From Sparassis latifolia (Eukaryota > Basidiomycota > Agaricomycetes > Polyporales > Sparassidaceae): a stretch of DNA of 64,000 bases. Location: the NCBI GenBank assembly GCA_018466975.1, contig CM031557.1:434001-498000 (forward strand), read 5' to 3'. The stretch's first letter is position 1. Every line of letters starts with the position of its first letter. Both the position numbers and the translations under genes were made by a program. Under the pieces are notes generated by a model. The model had not been told where the DNA came from and did not search any database. It saw only the letters and a program-made list of their open reading frames with translations. Of the stretch, positions 1 through 12,136 are shown in pieces.

Positions 1-577
1 GCTATTCCAATCAAAACCAGTTATGAGACCTACCCGGCATGGCGAAGTCAACAAGACCTCGAGGAAATGAAGAAGCCATGCAGAAGGTCGTGCTATGAAT
101 TATGTGCTCAGTTTTTATCGGATTGGTTTGGAAAGACATCTATCGTATATAGCACTCACTTGCACCAGAGGAAGATGCGGCAAGGAGATGCCAGGTGAAC
201 CCGCAACCGTTCTTGACTACTTCATTCTCTCATCACACGTCGAACCTTCGCTCGAGGACTTCTCCTCGTCATTACGATGTCTCACCAGCTGCGATCTCAG
301 AAGTATCAACGATGACGTTGAAGAGAGTGTCAGTCTGCCTTTGGGAGACTAGATCTTGCATTCAGATTCGATTATGCGGTGATGATGTAGCTTGCTTGGA
401 GTGATGGGTCTCTACCAGCAAATGCACTCCCTTGAATTTAATAAGCACGGGCGGAAAGTGTAAGACTTCTCGAGGGAGGATCATTGTCCAGCATAACCTG
501 ATAGGAACGCTCTGAGAGCAGATCCTAGGATCTGTAGGCACCCTTCTGATGCGATGAGCGCTACTATACTTACTCAA
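1..577. other. Unassigned left edge
   Basis: No recognisable gene. Short open frames on both strands lack family motifs, splice support or codon character. It borders the inverted repeat that starts at 578. Confidence 0.4.
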
Positions 578-1634
578 CGTTATTGCCATTTGCAGTAAAG
601 TTGGCGGTCGCGCGGATTTCGCGCGTTTCGCGCGGTTTGCACTGTAAATGAAGATGTTCCCATATCTCGACAACTAGCCACCGGAACCTGCAACATATAT
701 ATATTTTCTGAATCTCCTAGGTCAGGGCTGTTGAGCCCCGTGGTTTTTACAACGATCCGAGCAGGTTGAGTTGCGGCTCTCTGAGCTTGCCTCATTTTTT
801 GCGGATGTACCTCTACCTCTGTCAGTATACACCAGAAAAAAATAGCTATTGAATTTCTCACATCCTACTGAGTACCTGTAGTGAGCCCAGGTAAAAAATC
901 GTGCACTTGCAAAGCTGAGGCCGAGTGCGGCACCATCAAGTACTCTTGTCACACGTGAAAATTCATTCCAGTCCCCAAGTTGCATCTGTACAGTCCATGT
1001 CCCACTCGAAAACTGGTCTCACCGCTTGCCTGCCAAGCCGTGCATGAATGACAGATCTCCCGTGCTTGTAATCGGAGAGCAGGTGCTCAAGTGGTCATCT
1101 CTTGCATCCAGTGTATTCAAGAATTGAGGCAAGGTCGAGCCTTTGGACCATGTGTAGCAGAACTTCTCGAAGATCATCTGAACGTGCTTTGCCTTTCGCC
1201 ATCCATCCGAAGGCCTCTGGAACAGTAATGCCAGGTACAGGTGAAATGAAAGACCAAGAGGCATGTGCAATGAGAGCGACAGCGCCGCGCTCGGTCTCAG
1301 CTTCGCAAGTGCACGATTTTTTACCTGGGCTCACTACAGGTACTCAGTGGGATGTGAGAAATTCAATAGCTATTTTTTTCTGGTGTATACTGACAGAGGT
1401 AGAGGTACATCCGCAAAAAATGAGGCAAGCTCAGAGAAAAACTCAACCTGCTCGGATCGTTGTAAAAACCACGGGGCTCAACAGCCCTGACCTAGGAGAT
1501 TCAGAAAATATATATATGTTGCAGGTTCCGGTGGCTAGTTGTCGAGATATGGGAACATCTTCATTTACAGTGCAAACCACGCGAAACGCGCGAAATCCGC
1601 GCGACCGCCAACTTTACTGCAAATGGCAATAACG
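578..1634. repeat. Large fold-back (inverted repeat, two ~350-bp arms)
   Basis: The left arm (578-931) and right arm (1284-1634) are near-perfect reverse complements around a spacer of about 352 nt (932-1283). Differences are a few single bases, mostly C/T or G/A, and one short gap near 762-775 versus 1435. Both arms read into similar open frames (580-861 minus; 1365-1632 plus); these are consequences of the repeat, not two genes. No convincing target duplication or transposase was seen at the outer ends. It may be a fold-back element, an inverted duplication, or a source of hairpin RNA. Confidence 0.85.
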
Positions 1635-2053
1635 ACATGGACAATCGACATGAATCCACGTGGATAGATTCGCTTCTGTCGCCTTGATCACGGACATGGT
1701 GTCACGTCTGATAAACTATTATTCAACAGCGATAACGGCCTATGGACTCAGAAAGGTGACACGCTGTTCATATATATATAGTAGGCCATGTAAAAATTGA
1801 ACTGCGCAGAACTCGAAAGTCGTTGCCGCAGGAATCGAAGTGCCACTATTTCTGGGTTTCTTCAGACTGTCTCACACTGACTCCCATATGACCATGTGGA
1901 TTCGGAAGTCGTCCTCGAGGCACATATGCTGCGTTATCACCTTGTCCCTCAGCAGACGATCCATATGGCGAATACAAGAAGCGTCGATTTGACTCGATAA
2001 ATACTCGAAATGAGGGTGTTGCCTGCCTGTCCTCTTCCGCTCCGCAGGACGCC
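1635..2053. promoter_or_regulatory. Intergenic and promoter stretch before the protease gene
   Basis: No gene seen. It holds a TA microsatellite near 1772 and must contain the promoter and 5' leader of the protease that starts at 2054. No specific operator was recognised. Confidence 0.3.
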
Positions 2054-3655
2054 ATGGTGAGATCGCTCTCCGCCCTCGCTCTTGTCGCCGGATCTGTCTC
2101 CCTCGCCGCTGGCGCTGCTGCGCCTGTTACTCTCAACCTCAATCCGGTCCAGGGCAGATCTGGCGCTTATCTTGAGGGTCTTCCTACCGCCGAGCGCGCT
2201 CGCGCAGCACTGCTCAAGACAAGAGGCCAGTCGGCGGCTACAACCGTTCCCGCGACACAGCTTGCCTACGTCCAGTACACGGCCTCCGTCGGTGTTGGCT
2301 CTCCCCCTACGTATTACAATATTGTAATCGACACTGGCAGTTCCAATACTTTCGTCGGGTAAGTTGCTTTCTCTCTTCGCTTTGAAGATATTTACTCGTG
2401 ATTAATTCTCCAGAACAGGGAAGACGTATGTCCGTACGAGCACCAGCATACCCACGGGCCAGGAGGTTAATGTTACTTATGGAACCGGGTATTTCTCGGG
2501 CTACGAATGTCAGTATTTTCACTTCTTTACCCGCGCCAGTATTCCGATTATACACACATCTCTTTGTGCAGATCTCGACCAGGTGACTATTGCGCCAGGT
2601 TTCGTGATCAACGATCAATCGATTGGTGATGCTCTGGAATATGCAGACTTTGAGTATGTACAATTGCTTGATTAAATATCTTGTAAGCCTGAACTAATAA
2701 TTGCGTACTCAGAGGTGTAGACGGCATTATTGGAGTTGGACCGACCATTCTTACTGAGGGAACTCTATATCCCGACACCAACGCACTAATTCCGACTGTC
2801 ATGGACAATGCCCTCGAACAGGGTCTCATTGAATCGGAAATACTGGGCGTATACTTCGCTCCCGCGACGAAATACAATGACACCAGTCGGTCGCTTCTGC
2901 TCCCGACATCACGCATTTCAGTTGATCGTTCGTGTCAGATGGTGCAATCACACTCGGCGGCATTGATACGTCTCTGGTATGGGTCGCCCCTTTATTTTTG
3001 TATATCCGATTGATGCTCTAACATCGCAACGCCACATCGTAGTACACCGGTGAGATCACATACACGCCAGTGACGAAGACACTGCCTGCCGGTTACTACT
3101 GGGGTATCAACGTCACCAAAGCTACGTACGGCACCACGACTGTCATTCCCGGCTCATACGCTGGCATCGTGGACACGGGCACCACTTGTAAGCTTCGCCA
3201 TCCATCCGGAGCTACTCGAGCTAAGACAGATCGGATCTCAGTGATCTACATCGCCGACGACTGGTTCGCCACATATCAGGCGTCGATCCCGGGGAGCTAC
3301 GTCGACTACAACTACACTGGCTTGTTCGTCATTCCAGAGTTCTCTGTTTCGTCCATAAAGCCCTTCAACTTTACCATTGGCGGCTCTGTCTTCTCGCTCG
3401 ACGCCGCTGCGCAGCTCCTTCCCAAGGACCAGAACGTCGCGTGGGGCGCCGTCCCAGGCGTGCAGTACGGATACCTCGGACCTATCGGCGCGAACAGCGG
3501 CGAGGGACTGGACTTCATCATTGGCCAGAAGTTCATGGAGAGAACATACGCGGTGAGTGTTGGATTATTTTGCGTTGTAGCTCATGCATCTAACTAATCT
3601 GCGTTCCCAGGTGTTTGATACGACGAACCAACGCGTTGGATTCGCCTATACGTGA
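2054..3655 (+). CDS. Secreted aspartic protease, polyporopepsin-like (family A1)
   Basis: A pepsin-fold acid endopeptidase, expected to be secreted and to degrade protein outside the cell. My model has 8 exons: 2054-2358, 2414-2508, 2572-2653, 2713-2885, 2939-2976, 3043-3187, 3242-3552, 3611-3655, giving about 397 residues. All phases agree. The N-terminus is a typical signal peptide (hydrophobic core about residues 4-22) followed by a propeptide. The two catalytic motifs are present: DTGSS with Asp93 and DTGTT with Asp275. The flap-region Tyr lies in VTYGTGYFSG. The C-terminal FDTTNQRVGFA motif is typical of A1 proteases. Few cysteines, as in polyporopepsin. The intron at 2886 has a weak donor (GTCGGT) but restores a continuous GGID motif. 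The stop at 3653 could alternatively be a donor site for one more exon. Confidence 0.9.
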
Positions 3656-4170
3656 GTATTTCTTACACTCTCTTATTGGCGTGAGCTCATTGGAGGGTGC
3701 AAAAGTCATGAAACGTTCAGCTCTGTGTAGATGATACATGTAGAGTATACAGGTCGTGTATCATAATGTTGTATCAGGCGGACAGTCTGAAATTGAGCCC
3801 GCGAAACGTTGTTTAAATGATACGGTCAACAGTGTTCGATACATGTCGTTCAGTTTTTGCAGAAGGTTGGTCACGGGTGGAGGAAGAGGAGATAAAGTCA
3901 CGGTGGCGCAAGTTGAAGCTTTCACGGTTGATGGACAATCGTGGCACAAGCACACCACATCGTTGCCTGCTCGGCAGACCTCAAAGGTCACCTCGGGTGA
4001 CCCCACTTCTCCAATAACATTAGAGTAGAAGAGCAGAGGGCTATGATAAACCCTGAACCGAGTACTAATCCAGCAGCGTGTGTCGATCTTTCTCAGGTGC
4101 CAAATTCGGATGTGCAGTGCCAATCGCCACGTTGTCAGCCGGCCTTGTGCCATTCGATCGACCTCCAAGG
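3656..4170. other. Intergenic between protease and his2
   Basis: Holds the 3' region of the protease and the promoter of the histidinol-phosphatase. Open frames at 3756-4028 and 4043-4282 overlap in several frames and show no family motif. Confidence 0.3.
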
Positions 4171-5238
4171 ATGCCATACAGCCACCACTCTCATTCTGGC
4201 CAGTTCTGCAAGCACGCTGCGGGGACGCTCGAGGACGTCGTCCTCGAGGCGATCAAGCAAGGCTTCGAAGTGTACGGCCTGACTGAGCACGTCCCTCGCT
4301 GGCGCCTCAAGGACCTCTACCCCGAAGAGGTACATTCGCCCTCTTTTCCAGTTCCTTCATCCTGACCGTGACACCGGGAAAGGAAGGGACGTCGATCAAG
4401 GAACTCGCCGTGCAATTTGACCAATTTATCGCCGAGGCGCACCGTCTGAAGCAGCTGTACGCCGACCGGATTACACTACTGGTGGGGCTCGAGACCGAGT
4501 TCATCACCAAAGTAGACCTCGATAACCTCGAGAAACTGCTTCAGCGATACCGAGCGAATATTGAGTACGTTGTGGGCTCCGTGCACCACATCCAGGAAGT
4601 CCCGATCGACTTCAGTCGGGAAACGTACGAAGAGGCGATCGCCAAGTTTGGGGGCGAGCTCGACCCGAGCCCGAGTGTCCCATTCATCCAGATGGAAGTG
4701 TTCCTTGGAGAGTATTTCGACGGACAGTACAAGATTATGGAGCGTTTTCGCCCCGAGGTCATAGGTCACATCGATCTCTGTCGCCTGTACAACCCCACGC
4801 TGAAGTTAGAGCCCTACCACTTGGCGTGGTCGAAGCTGCAGAGGAATATACGATTTGCTGTGAGCTATGGGGCCCTCTTCGAGTGCAATGCGGCGGCGCT
4901 GCGCAAGGTGTGGGACACATGTTACCCCGGCGAAGACGTAGCACGGGTGTGTGCTCACCCAATTATTCTCGTGCTGGCACTCATGTACTTACATGCAGTT
5001 GATCATGAAAGAAGGCGGAAGATTCTGCTTATCCGATGACAGCCATGGCCCTCATGCTGTAGGTCTGAACTACGGCCGGATGGCAAACTATCTGCGCCGC
5101 ATAGGCGTCTCAGAGCTGTGGGTATTAGAGCGCTCAGAAACTGCAAATGCAGGCGGCAGGTTTGTCTGCCCACGCAAGGTCGAGGGACAGTGGTGGGAGC
5201 ATTCGTTCTGGCAGCAGACAGGTGTCTCGCTACAGTGA
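4171..5238 (+). CDS. his2: Histidinol-phosphatase (PHP family)
   Basis: Removes phosphate from L-histidinol phosphate in histidine biosynthesis, probably in the cytosol. Exons 4171-4329, 4383-4946, 4999-5238 give about 320 residues, the normal size for fungal HIS2. The start was chosen because the metal-binding motif begins almost at once (MPYSHHSHSGQF), as in homologues. Other PHP signatures are TEHVPRW, the GSVHH motif, EVIGHIDL and the late SDDSHGP motif, which together supply the His/Asp metal ligands. Intron 1 (4330-4382) is chosen to end at 4382 rather than at the earlier AG at 4351 because only that keeps the frame. The stop codon lies inside an 18-bp tandem repeat. Confidence 0.9.
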
Positions 5239-5278
5239 TGAGTCTCGCTACAGTGATGAGTCTCGCTACAATGATGAG
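5225..5278 (+). repeat. Three tandem copies of an 18-bp unit over the his2 stop
   Basis: The unit TCTCGCTACAGTGATGAG occurs at 5225, 5243 and 5261; the third copy has one change (CAG to CAA). The first copy contains the his2 stop codon (TGA at 5236), so copy number affects only the 3' UTR as long as frame and stop are kept. Confidence 0.9.
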
Positions 5279-5348
5279 TGCTGCTTGAGGTTCGGCATTC
5301 AACCTTTGAATCGTCCGTCGATCTCTTGTAGTATAAATCCGTGCGTCG

Positions 5349-6969
5349 ATGTCATTGCTTACTTATTTAGACCCAAGGGCCAAAGAGGAGCTCAGGGGTC
5401 ACCGTTACAACAGCCACTACACCACTCCGCATCGACAGCATCTTCACAACGAGATGGTTCTCTATTCTGCATTCAAGTGGATTCAAACAACTGTTTCGGT
5501 AAGTTGATACGGCAGCCTGTTGGAGTTGAACGTATTTGATGCACCTCGCTCAGGGTTTGTTCAGGCCAGTTGAGAGGCAGTACCATGTTCGAGCACTACT
5601 CGGAGCATCCTCGATGAGCGAGCACTGTCCGATGGTGGTCGATTTCATGGCACTGCACGAGCTACTTCGGCCCCAATCACAGGACTTGGAGTGGTTCTGC
5701 AACTTCTCCATCAAATACACTCTGGAAAGCGGGTCTTCACTGATGGATAATCCTGCATTTGGTGGCATCCTCACTGAAGCTCCTGCATTCGAGACCTCAC
5801 TTAGTTGCCGGGACAAGCTCGTCGAGATGGAAGAAACAGAATTCTACATGAGTTTGTTGTCCGCCGCCAGCAAATTACCCGCGGACGATGTCCTCGTGAT
5901 AGCCCTTATAGGGGTGAATGTTCCTAGTGAAGGCGCCTTCGAAATCCTCCCTGGCGATCCCGATCTTCGCTGTGGTGCCGAAAATGTAGAAGAATGTGTT
6001 CGAGAGGCCAAGTGTACCGTAGTGCTCATCAATACTGCCTGTGATCCTGAATTCTGGAAAAGTCCCCGCTGGACACTCGTAACGACTGCCGACTCGCTTT
6101 CTGGAACGTCTCCCAAGGATAACGCGGGTCAAGAGGGCGTCTTCGCCAAAGCCCTCCGCGCTAAGCACGTGTATGAGAATGCGTGCCATACATCATCTTC
6201 CCATGACTGTGGGATACCCGGAGGCTTTGCATCCGCACACAACAATGGGTTTAGATTGGACGAAGATGGAAAGCAGGGGATTGCTGGTTATCCTACTTGT
6301 GCTCTCACCAACATCTTTTCTCGGTTCGGAGGGTGCAGGGACACATCGGGGTCTCGTTTTCCACTCACTGGATTGGACTCCTGTTCCCTCTCCTCGTTCG
6401 CAGCTCTGTCACACCCTGGTCGCCTCTTACGCTGCATCTCACCCTCGCAGCGCACCAAGATGTATCCCTCCCCACCTCCGAGTCCGCCTTCGTACATACC
6501 TCTAACACGGGCGGAGGAAGACGAGCTGCTCAAGTTGTGCAAGCAGTATCGCTTAACGGAGAAGAACGTCTCGTGGTCCGCTTCCGAGGAGGATGTGTCC
6601 ATGTATAGTGACATGTACAACCAGTCGAAGCTCCCGGATCCGTACAAGGATGACCTCTTTAGGACCCTGCGGGATCGTGCTCGGCAGAATGACCGTGCTT
6701 TTGGCATCGCGGTGGCGTTGGGGTGGACTGATGGTGCAGACAAGCTGGGTCGGCCAATTGTGCTGGCAAGGGCTGACATATCACAGACGGAGATGCTGGA
6801 ATTATGCGAGCAAGCGGAGGAAAGTGGGTGTTGTGTGTCGATCCTAAAGACCAGGAGAAAGTATGATACTGCCTGGCTGCAGGCGGCATATTGGCTCGCG
6901 AAGGTTTGGGATATGTCTGGGAAACCACTTCTAGCACACGAAGATTGGGGAAGAGCAGCCTTGATGTGA
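5349..6969 (+). CDS. Caspase-like-fold protein, probably catalytically degenerate
   Basis: Two exons, 5349-5498 and 5554-6969, joined in phase 0, giving about 521 residues. The start at 5349 opens MSLLTYLDPRAKEEL and continues in frame through the intron. The central part (about residues 145-275) resembles the caspase-like domain of agaricomycete proteins: a hydrophobic strand DDVLVIALIG, then VVLINTACDPEFWKSPRWTL, where a catalytic Cys would sit. In family members I know the first strand ends in a Gly-His-Gly motif; here it reads Gly-Val-Asn, so the catalytic His seems lost. A Pro-rich linker (PSPPPSPPS) leads to a helical C-terminal domain of about 165 residues. It has no signal peptide. 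The family call is inference from motif shape; the open frame is clear. Confidence 0.6.
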
Positions 6970-7691
6970 TTGCATCGTAGCCTGGTAGTGTAATCACTTA
7001 TCTACTAAGTGGTGTCTGTTCTTTACCATGTCATTCCGCTGGATTGTAGCCTTCTACTAATCGATCGTTCCTGATCTTCCTGAAGTTCAAGATGTAATTA
7101 ATCACGGACAGTGACTCGCGCATCAACGGTTATTGATGCCTGAATCAGATTCAAACATGTACTTAGAACCAGGGAAATCTCGTGAACAAACACTTCCATG
7201 CTATTATTAAGGGCACATCCGAATCGATTGACCTGCGGATCCATTGTTAGCAGTGAGGCAGGCAGACAGGCAGGTAGATAGTCACTCCTCCGAAGGACAA
7301 GTCAGTGACGCTTTGTCGTTTAACAAGGAACGCCTGTCTTCCTTGTCTAGAGGCTGGCGTAACGGGGGTACCGGCCCGCGCGTGGGCACCTCCGCCATGC
7401 CAAGGGGGGGGACCAATCGGTCGACCAATTGGTCGGCTTCACCCCAGGAAACAAATTGGAACCCTAACCCCGAGTGCCAGGACCAATTCGGTCCTCGCGA
7501 TCACGTGCGCTAAACTTAGGATGAAGAATCGGAACACAGCAAAAAAATACAGCCCATGCGGTGCGGATCTTCACCGGTGGAACAGCATACTTAGGTCATT
7601 AAATTTTGGTAGAGTAGACATGTAGTAAAGAGGAAAAAACTGCCGCAACTTAAAGCGGTAGAATCAAAGAAACTAGGATCCCCGCATGGAC
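6970..7691. other. Intergenic, with a cluster of GACCAAT palindromes
   Basis: No gene recognised. It contains small imperfect direct repeats near 7255 and three related palindromic words at about 7409-7494, including the 14-bp perfect palindrome CGACCAATTGGTCG. Confidence 0.4.
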
Positions 7692-10600
7692 TCAGATAGC
7701 GTGCGGCTCACCGTCGTGGTCGCTCGGGTCGCTGCCGCCGCCGCCGCCGCCGCCGCCACTGCCGCCACTATCACCGCTGCCACTGTTGCCGCCACCACTG
7801 CCACTGCTGTCGCCGCCGCCGTCGCCACCGCCACCACTGCCGCTCAGTGAGCCCTCTCCGAGACAATCAACATGCAGGTACCTGATGCCGTCCCGCTCGA
7901 CCACCAGCTCCTCGCGATTCGGCTTCAGCACTAAGGCCCTGTAGAGCTCGAACAGAGCAGCAGGGCCATCCTTTTCATCGAAGATCTTCAAGCGCTTCTT
8001 GAGCAGCGTCGCGAAGGCGGCATATTCCATCGAAAGTGCCCCACCTGACTCGCGCTTGAGCACGAGTTCGTCATACATCTTCCGGAGTGTCTCCAGGAAG
8101 ATGTCCGGATTGAAGGTGGTGCCGCCCGTGAAGATACCCAATGGTTGGGGCCAGCTCGGTAAGTCTTCTTCAATAGTTTGGATCTGGCCCCCCACAGCCA
8201 TCAGCTGGATCTTCGAGGGCCTCTGCTTGACGCCATCCGAGCAGTATGACCTCTTGTGGTTGATCTCCGAACCTTCCGGGCCTGGATACATAATGACTTT
8301 GCAGCGGCCGCAGGTATTTGTCTTGTGTCGAGTGGTAGTCTAGGAGCAGAGGAAGCATAGCAGTCAGTCAACGGCCTGATGTGGGCATCAAAGCTTGCGA
8401 GTACATGCCTTTTTAGTCTTGCCATTCTCGTCCCTCAATATCATGGGCACCGCATTACAGTGCCGCTTCCAGAAGCTTTCATTGTTGGTGTGCTTTGCTG
8501 GCGGTGCGACAACAAAATGTCAGTACAAATATGAGTGCAGGTCACTCGCACGCACAGGTAAATTTCCCTGAAGCGAGATGCGCCAAAAGCTTGGGCTCGA
8601 TCTCGCCGAGCTTCTCCATGAGTGCACGTGGTGTCTTCCTGATGGTAGACTTTGCCTTCGACCAGTTGAGTGCTTCAAGCCGGAGATTGTAGTCATTTGC
8701 AGCGGTAACCCATTTCCGAGGAGTCATGTCGTAGGATACCCACCGCTGCTTGCTTCGTAGATCCATAAACAAGTAGAACTCATCGTCAGTTGAGATTGTG
8801 AGAGACAGGGCATGAACACCAGTGGAAATGGAGAAAAGACGTTGAGAGGCCGTGAGCCCTGAGATATTGAGCAGAGGAAGGGCAAATTCTAATCGGGTGC
8901 AGGGCGCAGCAGCCGTTGTCTCGCCAGGATTCTTGCTGGAAGCTGCTCCAGCAGTCATGCGACGTGTTGAACTGAAAAAGTCGGCAATACCCGCTGAGAC
9001 GCCATTGGTACTAGTACTAGTGCCACCGCCAGAGGGGGAGGCCGTTTTGCCCGATTCAACCCGAGGATTGTGCACCGCCTGACAAGAGGTTGGTTATGCA
9101 TCACGTCAAAGTCATTCGTTAGTGGAGTTAAACCTCAGGACTCACCAATGACGCAGACTTCCACCCCTCTACACTTAACTTCACCCGCTTGCTGCCAGCA
9201 CTGATGTACTCCAAAGCATGTGCATCCTGTAGACTTCGCCCAGAGTATGACTGTGCCCGCTTGTCCTCGTTGGGCCCATCGACGACAACCTTCCGCTTAC
9301 CGGCTTGAGAAGAGCTGCCCACCATGGGCACAGGAGCATTTTTCGGCACAGATGGTGAGCCTTCTTCACTCTAATCATAGATGAAAGGTCAGCGAATAAT
9401 TGAGTACCGGTGTGGCTAACGTACCTCAACATTGAAGGTCAGCCATTTTGCTTTTTGCTTTCTCGCACTCTGTACGTGCAGCTCGGAGTCGACGTCTATG
9501 ACATCAGATGGCGGTGTACAAGAGATCGGTGTGGCAAGCACCACTGCTGTGGATGTGGAGGGGTCTGACATGCTGGCCAGACTGTACGTTGTTGCACCAC
9601 GTACACACGCTACATCCGATTGCTTGAGATCGGACGTATCAGACCAGGTAGAGAGTTGCGACTTCGAGCCAGTAGCAGTAGCAGTGAGGTGAGTCTTCGA
9701 GCCACTAGCTAGAGCCTGCCGAAGAAGTTCGGGGTTAACATCGATCTGTTGAAGCATCTCCTCGACATTGAGCTCGGCTTGTGCCGACAAGTCATACAAT
9801 TCCTCTTCGGGTTCGTTCTTGAGCTCGAGAAGGTTGTGGTAGTTGGCGGCACTTTTGGTGTTCACTAGACCAAATGTCTCACCACTGGCAACAATTTGGA
9901 GCTCCGGGATCCTTCGAAGATTTGAAGCTGTACCCAAGGCCTGCTTGTTTTCAGTGAGCAGGGAGTTCCAAAATGTTGCTATACTGTTCACAAGGTGGAT
10001 ATGATGAGAGCCGAGAGTCGCATGCAGGAATGGACTTGAAGAGGCACTTTTGAACGATACCTGTATGTTGCGATGCAAGACGAAGTCATGGCACAATTCC
10101 GAGAAAACGACAATCCCACTGGCTTGAGAGCGCTGCAAGCCATTCCACCCCTTGTGTGATCCCTCGATGTGACTACCATCTGCCCGGATGTCTTGGCGAG
10201 GGCACATGAGGCATCCCTTTCGCACATGACTGAGCTGGTCTAGGTGAACCTGAGTGCAACCGGTGAGTAAGTACATACTGAAGATTTCATTTGGATCATA
10301 CCTTTGTTGCTGCGACAGTCCATACTCCACCATGGTCTGCCCACTTCTGGTATGCCGCCTCCAGCCTTCGCTCCTGCTCACTCTGATTCCAGTAAACGGC
10401 CGTATTGTGCTTGTCCGCAGTCATCTTCAAAATCGCGTCCACAATATCCTGCGCAACAGCAGTTCGAAGCGGGTTCTTAGCGTCGTCGACCATGCAGATG
10501 AGATATCTGTGAGTCAAAAGGTCAGTTGGAGTACAGCACTGCAGCACTGAGGACAGACATGCCTCATCAGACAATGCCATACGTCCAAGCCAACATGTAT

Positions 10601-12136
10601 GTTAGGGAATGGTTTGACGATTGCACTGCGTGACTGATAACAGTTGTCGACGATGGCCATATCGGGATCGGACACTTCAAGGATTCCGAGCCAGCATTTG
10701 AGTCCCATAAGTAGCTCCTCTATCTCTCCTGCAGTCTGGGTCTGACAGAAGTGCTACAAAAACATAGGTTAGAGACTGATCTTTCCACTCGAAAAGGCGG
10801 TGTGTACCCATGATATGATTTCATTATTCTCATTGATGACACTCAGGACACCGCCCTTCATCGTCTTCAAGTGGTTCCTCTTGCCGTCGACAACAGATGC
10901 CTTCCCTGCTACACGAAAGGTGTTGTCCATCGAGATGCACACCGCTGAAAGTCTATTAGTCCAGTCTTCCCAAGCAATGAAGTATTTGACCGGAACGCAC
11001 CAGCCAAAGTCTGTAAGTAGTCTTCTGACTCCTTTTGGCGTGTTGTCTCACTGAATTTGGCATATATATCGGTCACCAAATCATCTGTAATCGAAATTCG
11101 GGCTGGATTTGAGAAATGACAGAGTGGAGGTGGAGCGACCATGCTCTTCGGCTGGTTGCGACGTTGCTTGTAAGCTTGGAGGTATGTCATGTGTTGCCGA
11201 TGATACTCCAGTAAGTGGAGTTCTTTATCGTCATCAGTCAGCAGGCAGAGAGAAGAGCAGGACTTTTCTGGACTCATGTTTGATGTTCTCGGCGAGACCC
11301 ACTGCTGTCGTTGATGAACACAATTCGACAATCAAATCAAATAGGTCTCATGTGACTGCACACCTCCAGAGACAGTACGGAATTTTCACTACAATTAAGC
11401 AGTGAGTCTCCTCTCTTTCCGAGATAAGCCGGTGTGTCAATACTGACATGGAATCTCCCAGTGCTCACGTCTCTCCCAGAACAGGTGACTCGTCGTCGAA
11501 AACGTCGTCGAAAAACAGTACGTGCCTTCATCATCACCACTTTCACTAACGCGTTGCTTGCATTTTGTGCAGCGCAGCTGGAATCCCAGTGCCGTCTCCT
11601 CTTGAGAGACACCGTGAACCTCACGATGACCTGTCGCTGTCCATCCTGACCATTCAGTGTCATCCGCATCACATTGAGGGCATCGCGCTAATTCAGGATA
11701 ATAGAAGGGGTGAACAACATTGACAGGCTTGAGGTAAGCAACTTCCGGAATGATGTTTGGTGTAGGATCGCGCTTCTGAAGGTGCAGATAGGATGGCGGT
11801 ACAAACCGAGGCCCGAGAAGTGGTATTTTTCCACGTAGAGAAGGTGCCGTGTCCTTCTTTGAATTCCCATGCAATTTCATCTCATCATAAACGAAATTAA
11901 TGTACTCAACAATGTGAGCTTCCCATTCGAGTTGCTCTGCATACTGTGACTGAGTTGAACGTGCTCGCTTCCATGCTTTCCAGCGGTTTTCAACCTACCG
12001 AGAGGGCTGAGAAGTGTGTTCAAGTCATCGCTAAAAATAGTAAGCATACCACAGTTTTCCATGACTTCTCAAAGTTCTTCTTCTTCGCATAGGGCCTCAG
12101 CTGTGCTAGGACACTCTCGGGTTCAAACACAGACAT
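7692..12136 (-). CDS. Large RNase H-fold transposase-like protein, possibly decayed
   Basis: My reconstruction has 12 exons on the minus strand: 12050-12136, 11448-11994, 11278-11355, 11001-11222, 10808-10944, 10563-10753, 10302-10506, 9425-10249, 9146-9370, 8556-9078, 8409-8497, 7692-8339, about 1258 residues with all phases matching. Features in order: a CxxC zinc-ribbon-like segment (ARCPQCDADD and CTKCK); an acidic site in VCISMDNTFRVAGK; a second in MAIVDNCY followed by GLDVWHCLMR; then IRADGSHIEGSHKGWNGLQR, which could carry the third acidic residue; and a Cys-rich then Gly/Ser-rich tail. This matches a large agaricomycete family I associate with DUF6729-type transposase-like proteins; I cannot name it with certainty. 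Decay signs: an in-frame TGA (11348-11350) if the better acceptor is used, and an AT where a GT donor is expected (11277-11276). Two introns use GC donors. Confidence 0.6.
7735..7850 (-). repeat. Low-complexity Gly/Ser-coding tract
   Basis: GCC/GCCACC-type repeats that, read on the minus strand, encode the Gly/Ser-rich C-terminal tail of the transposase-like gene. They are probably prone to length change. Confidence 0.8.

Noticed and set aside
1102..1632. 176-codon frame in the fold-back
   Set aside because: It crosses from the spacer into the right arm and mirrors a frame in the left arm; there is no motif or splice support.
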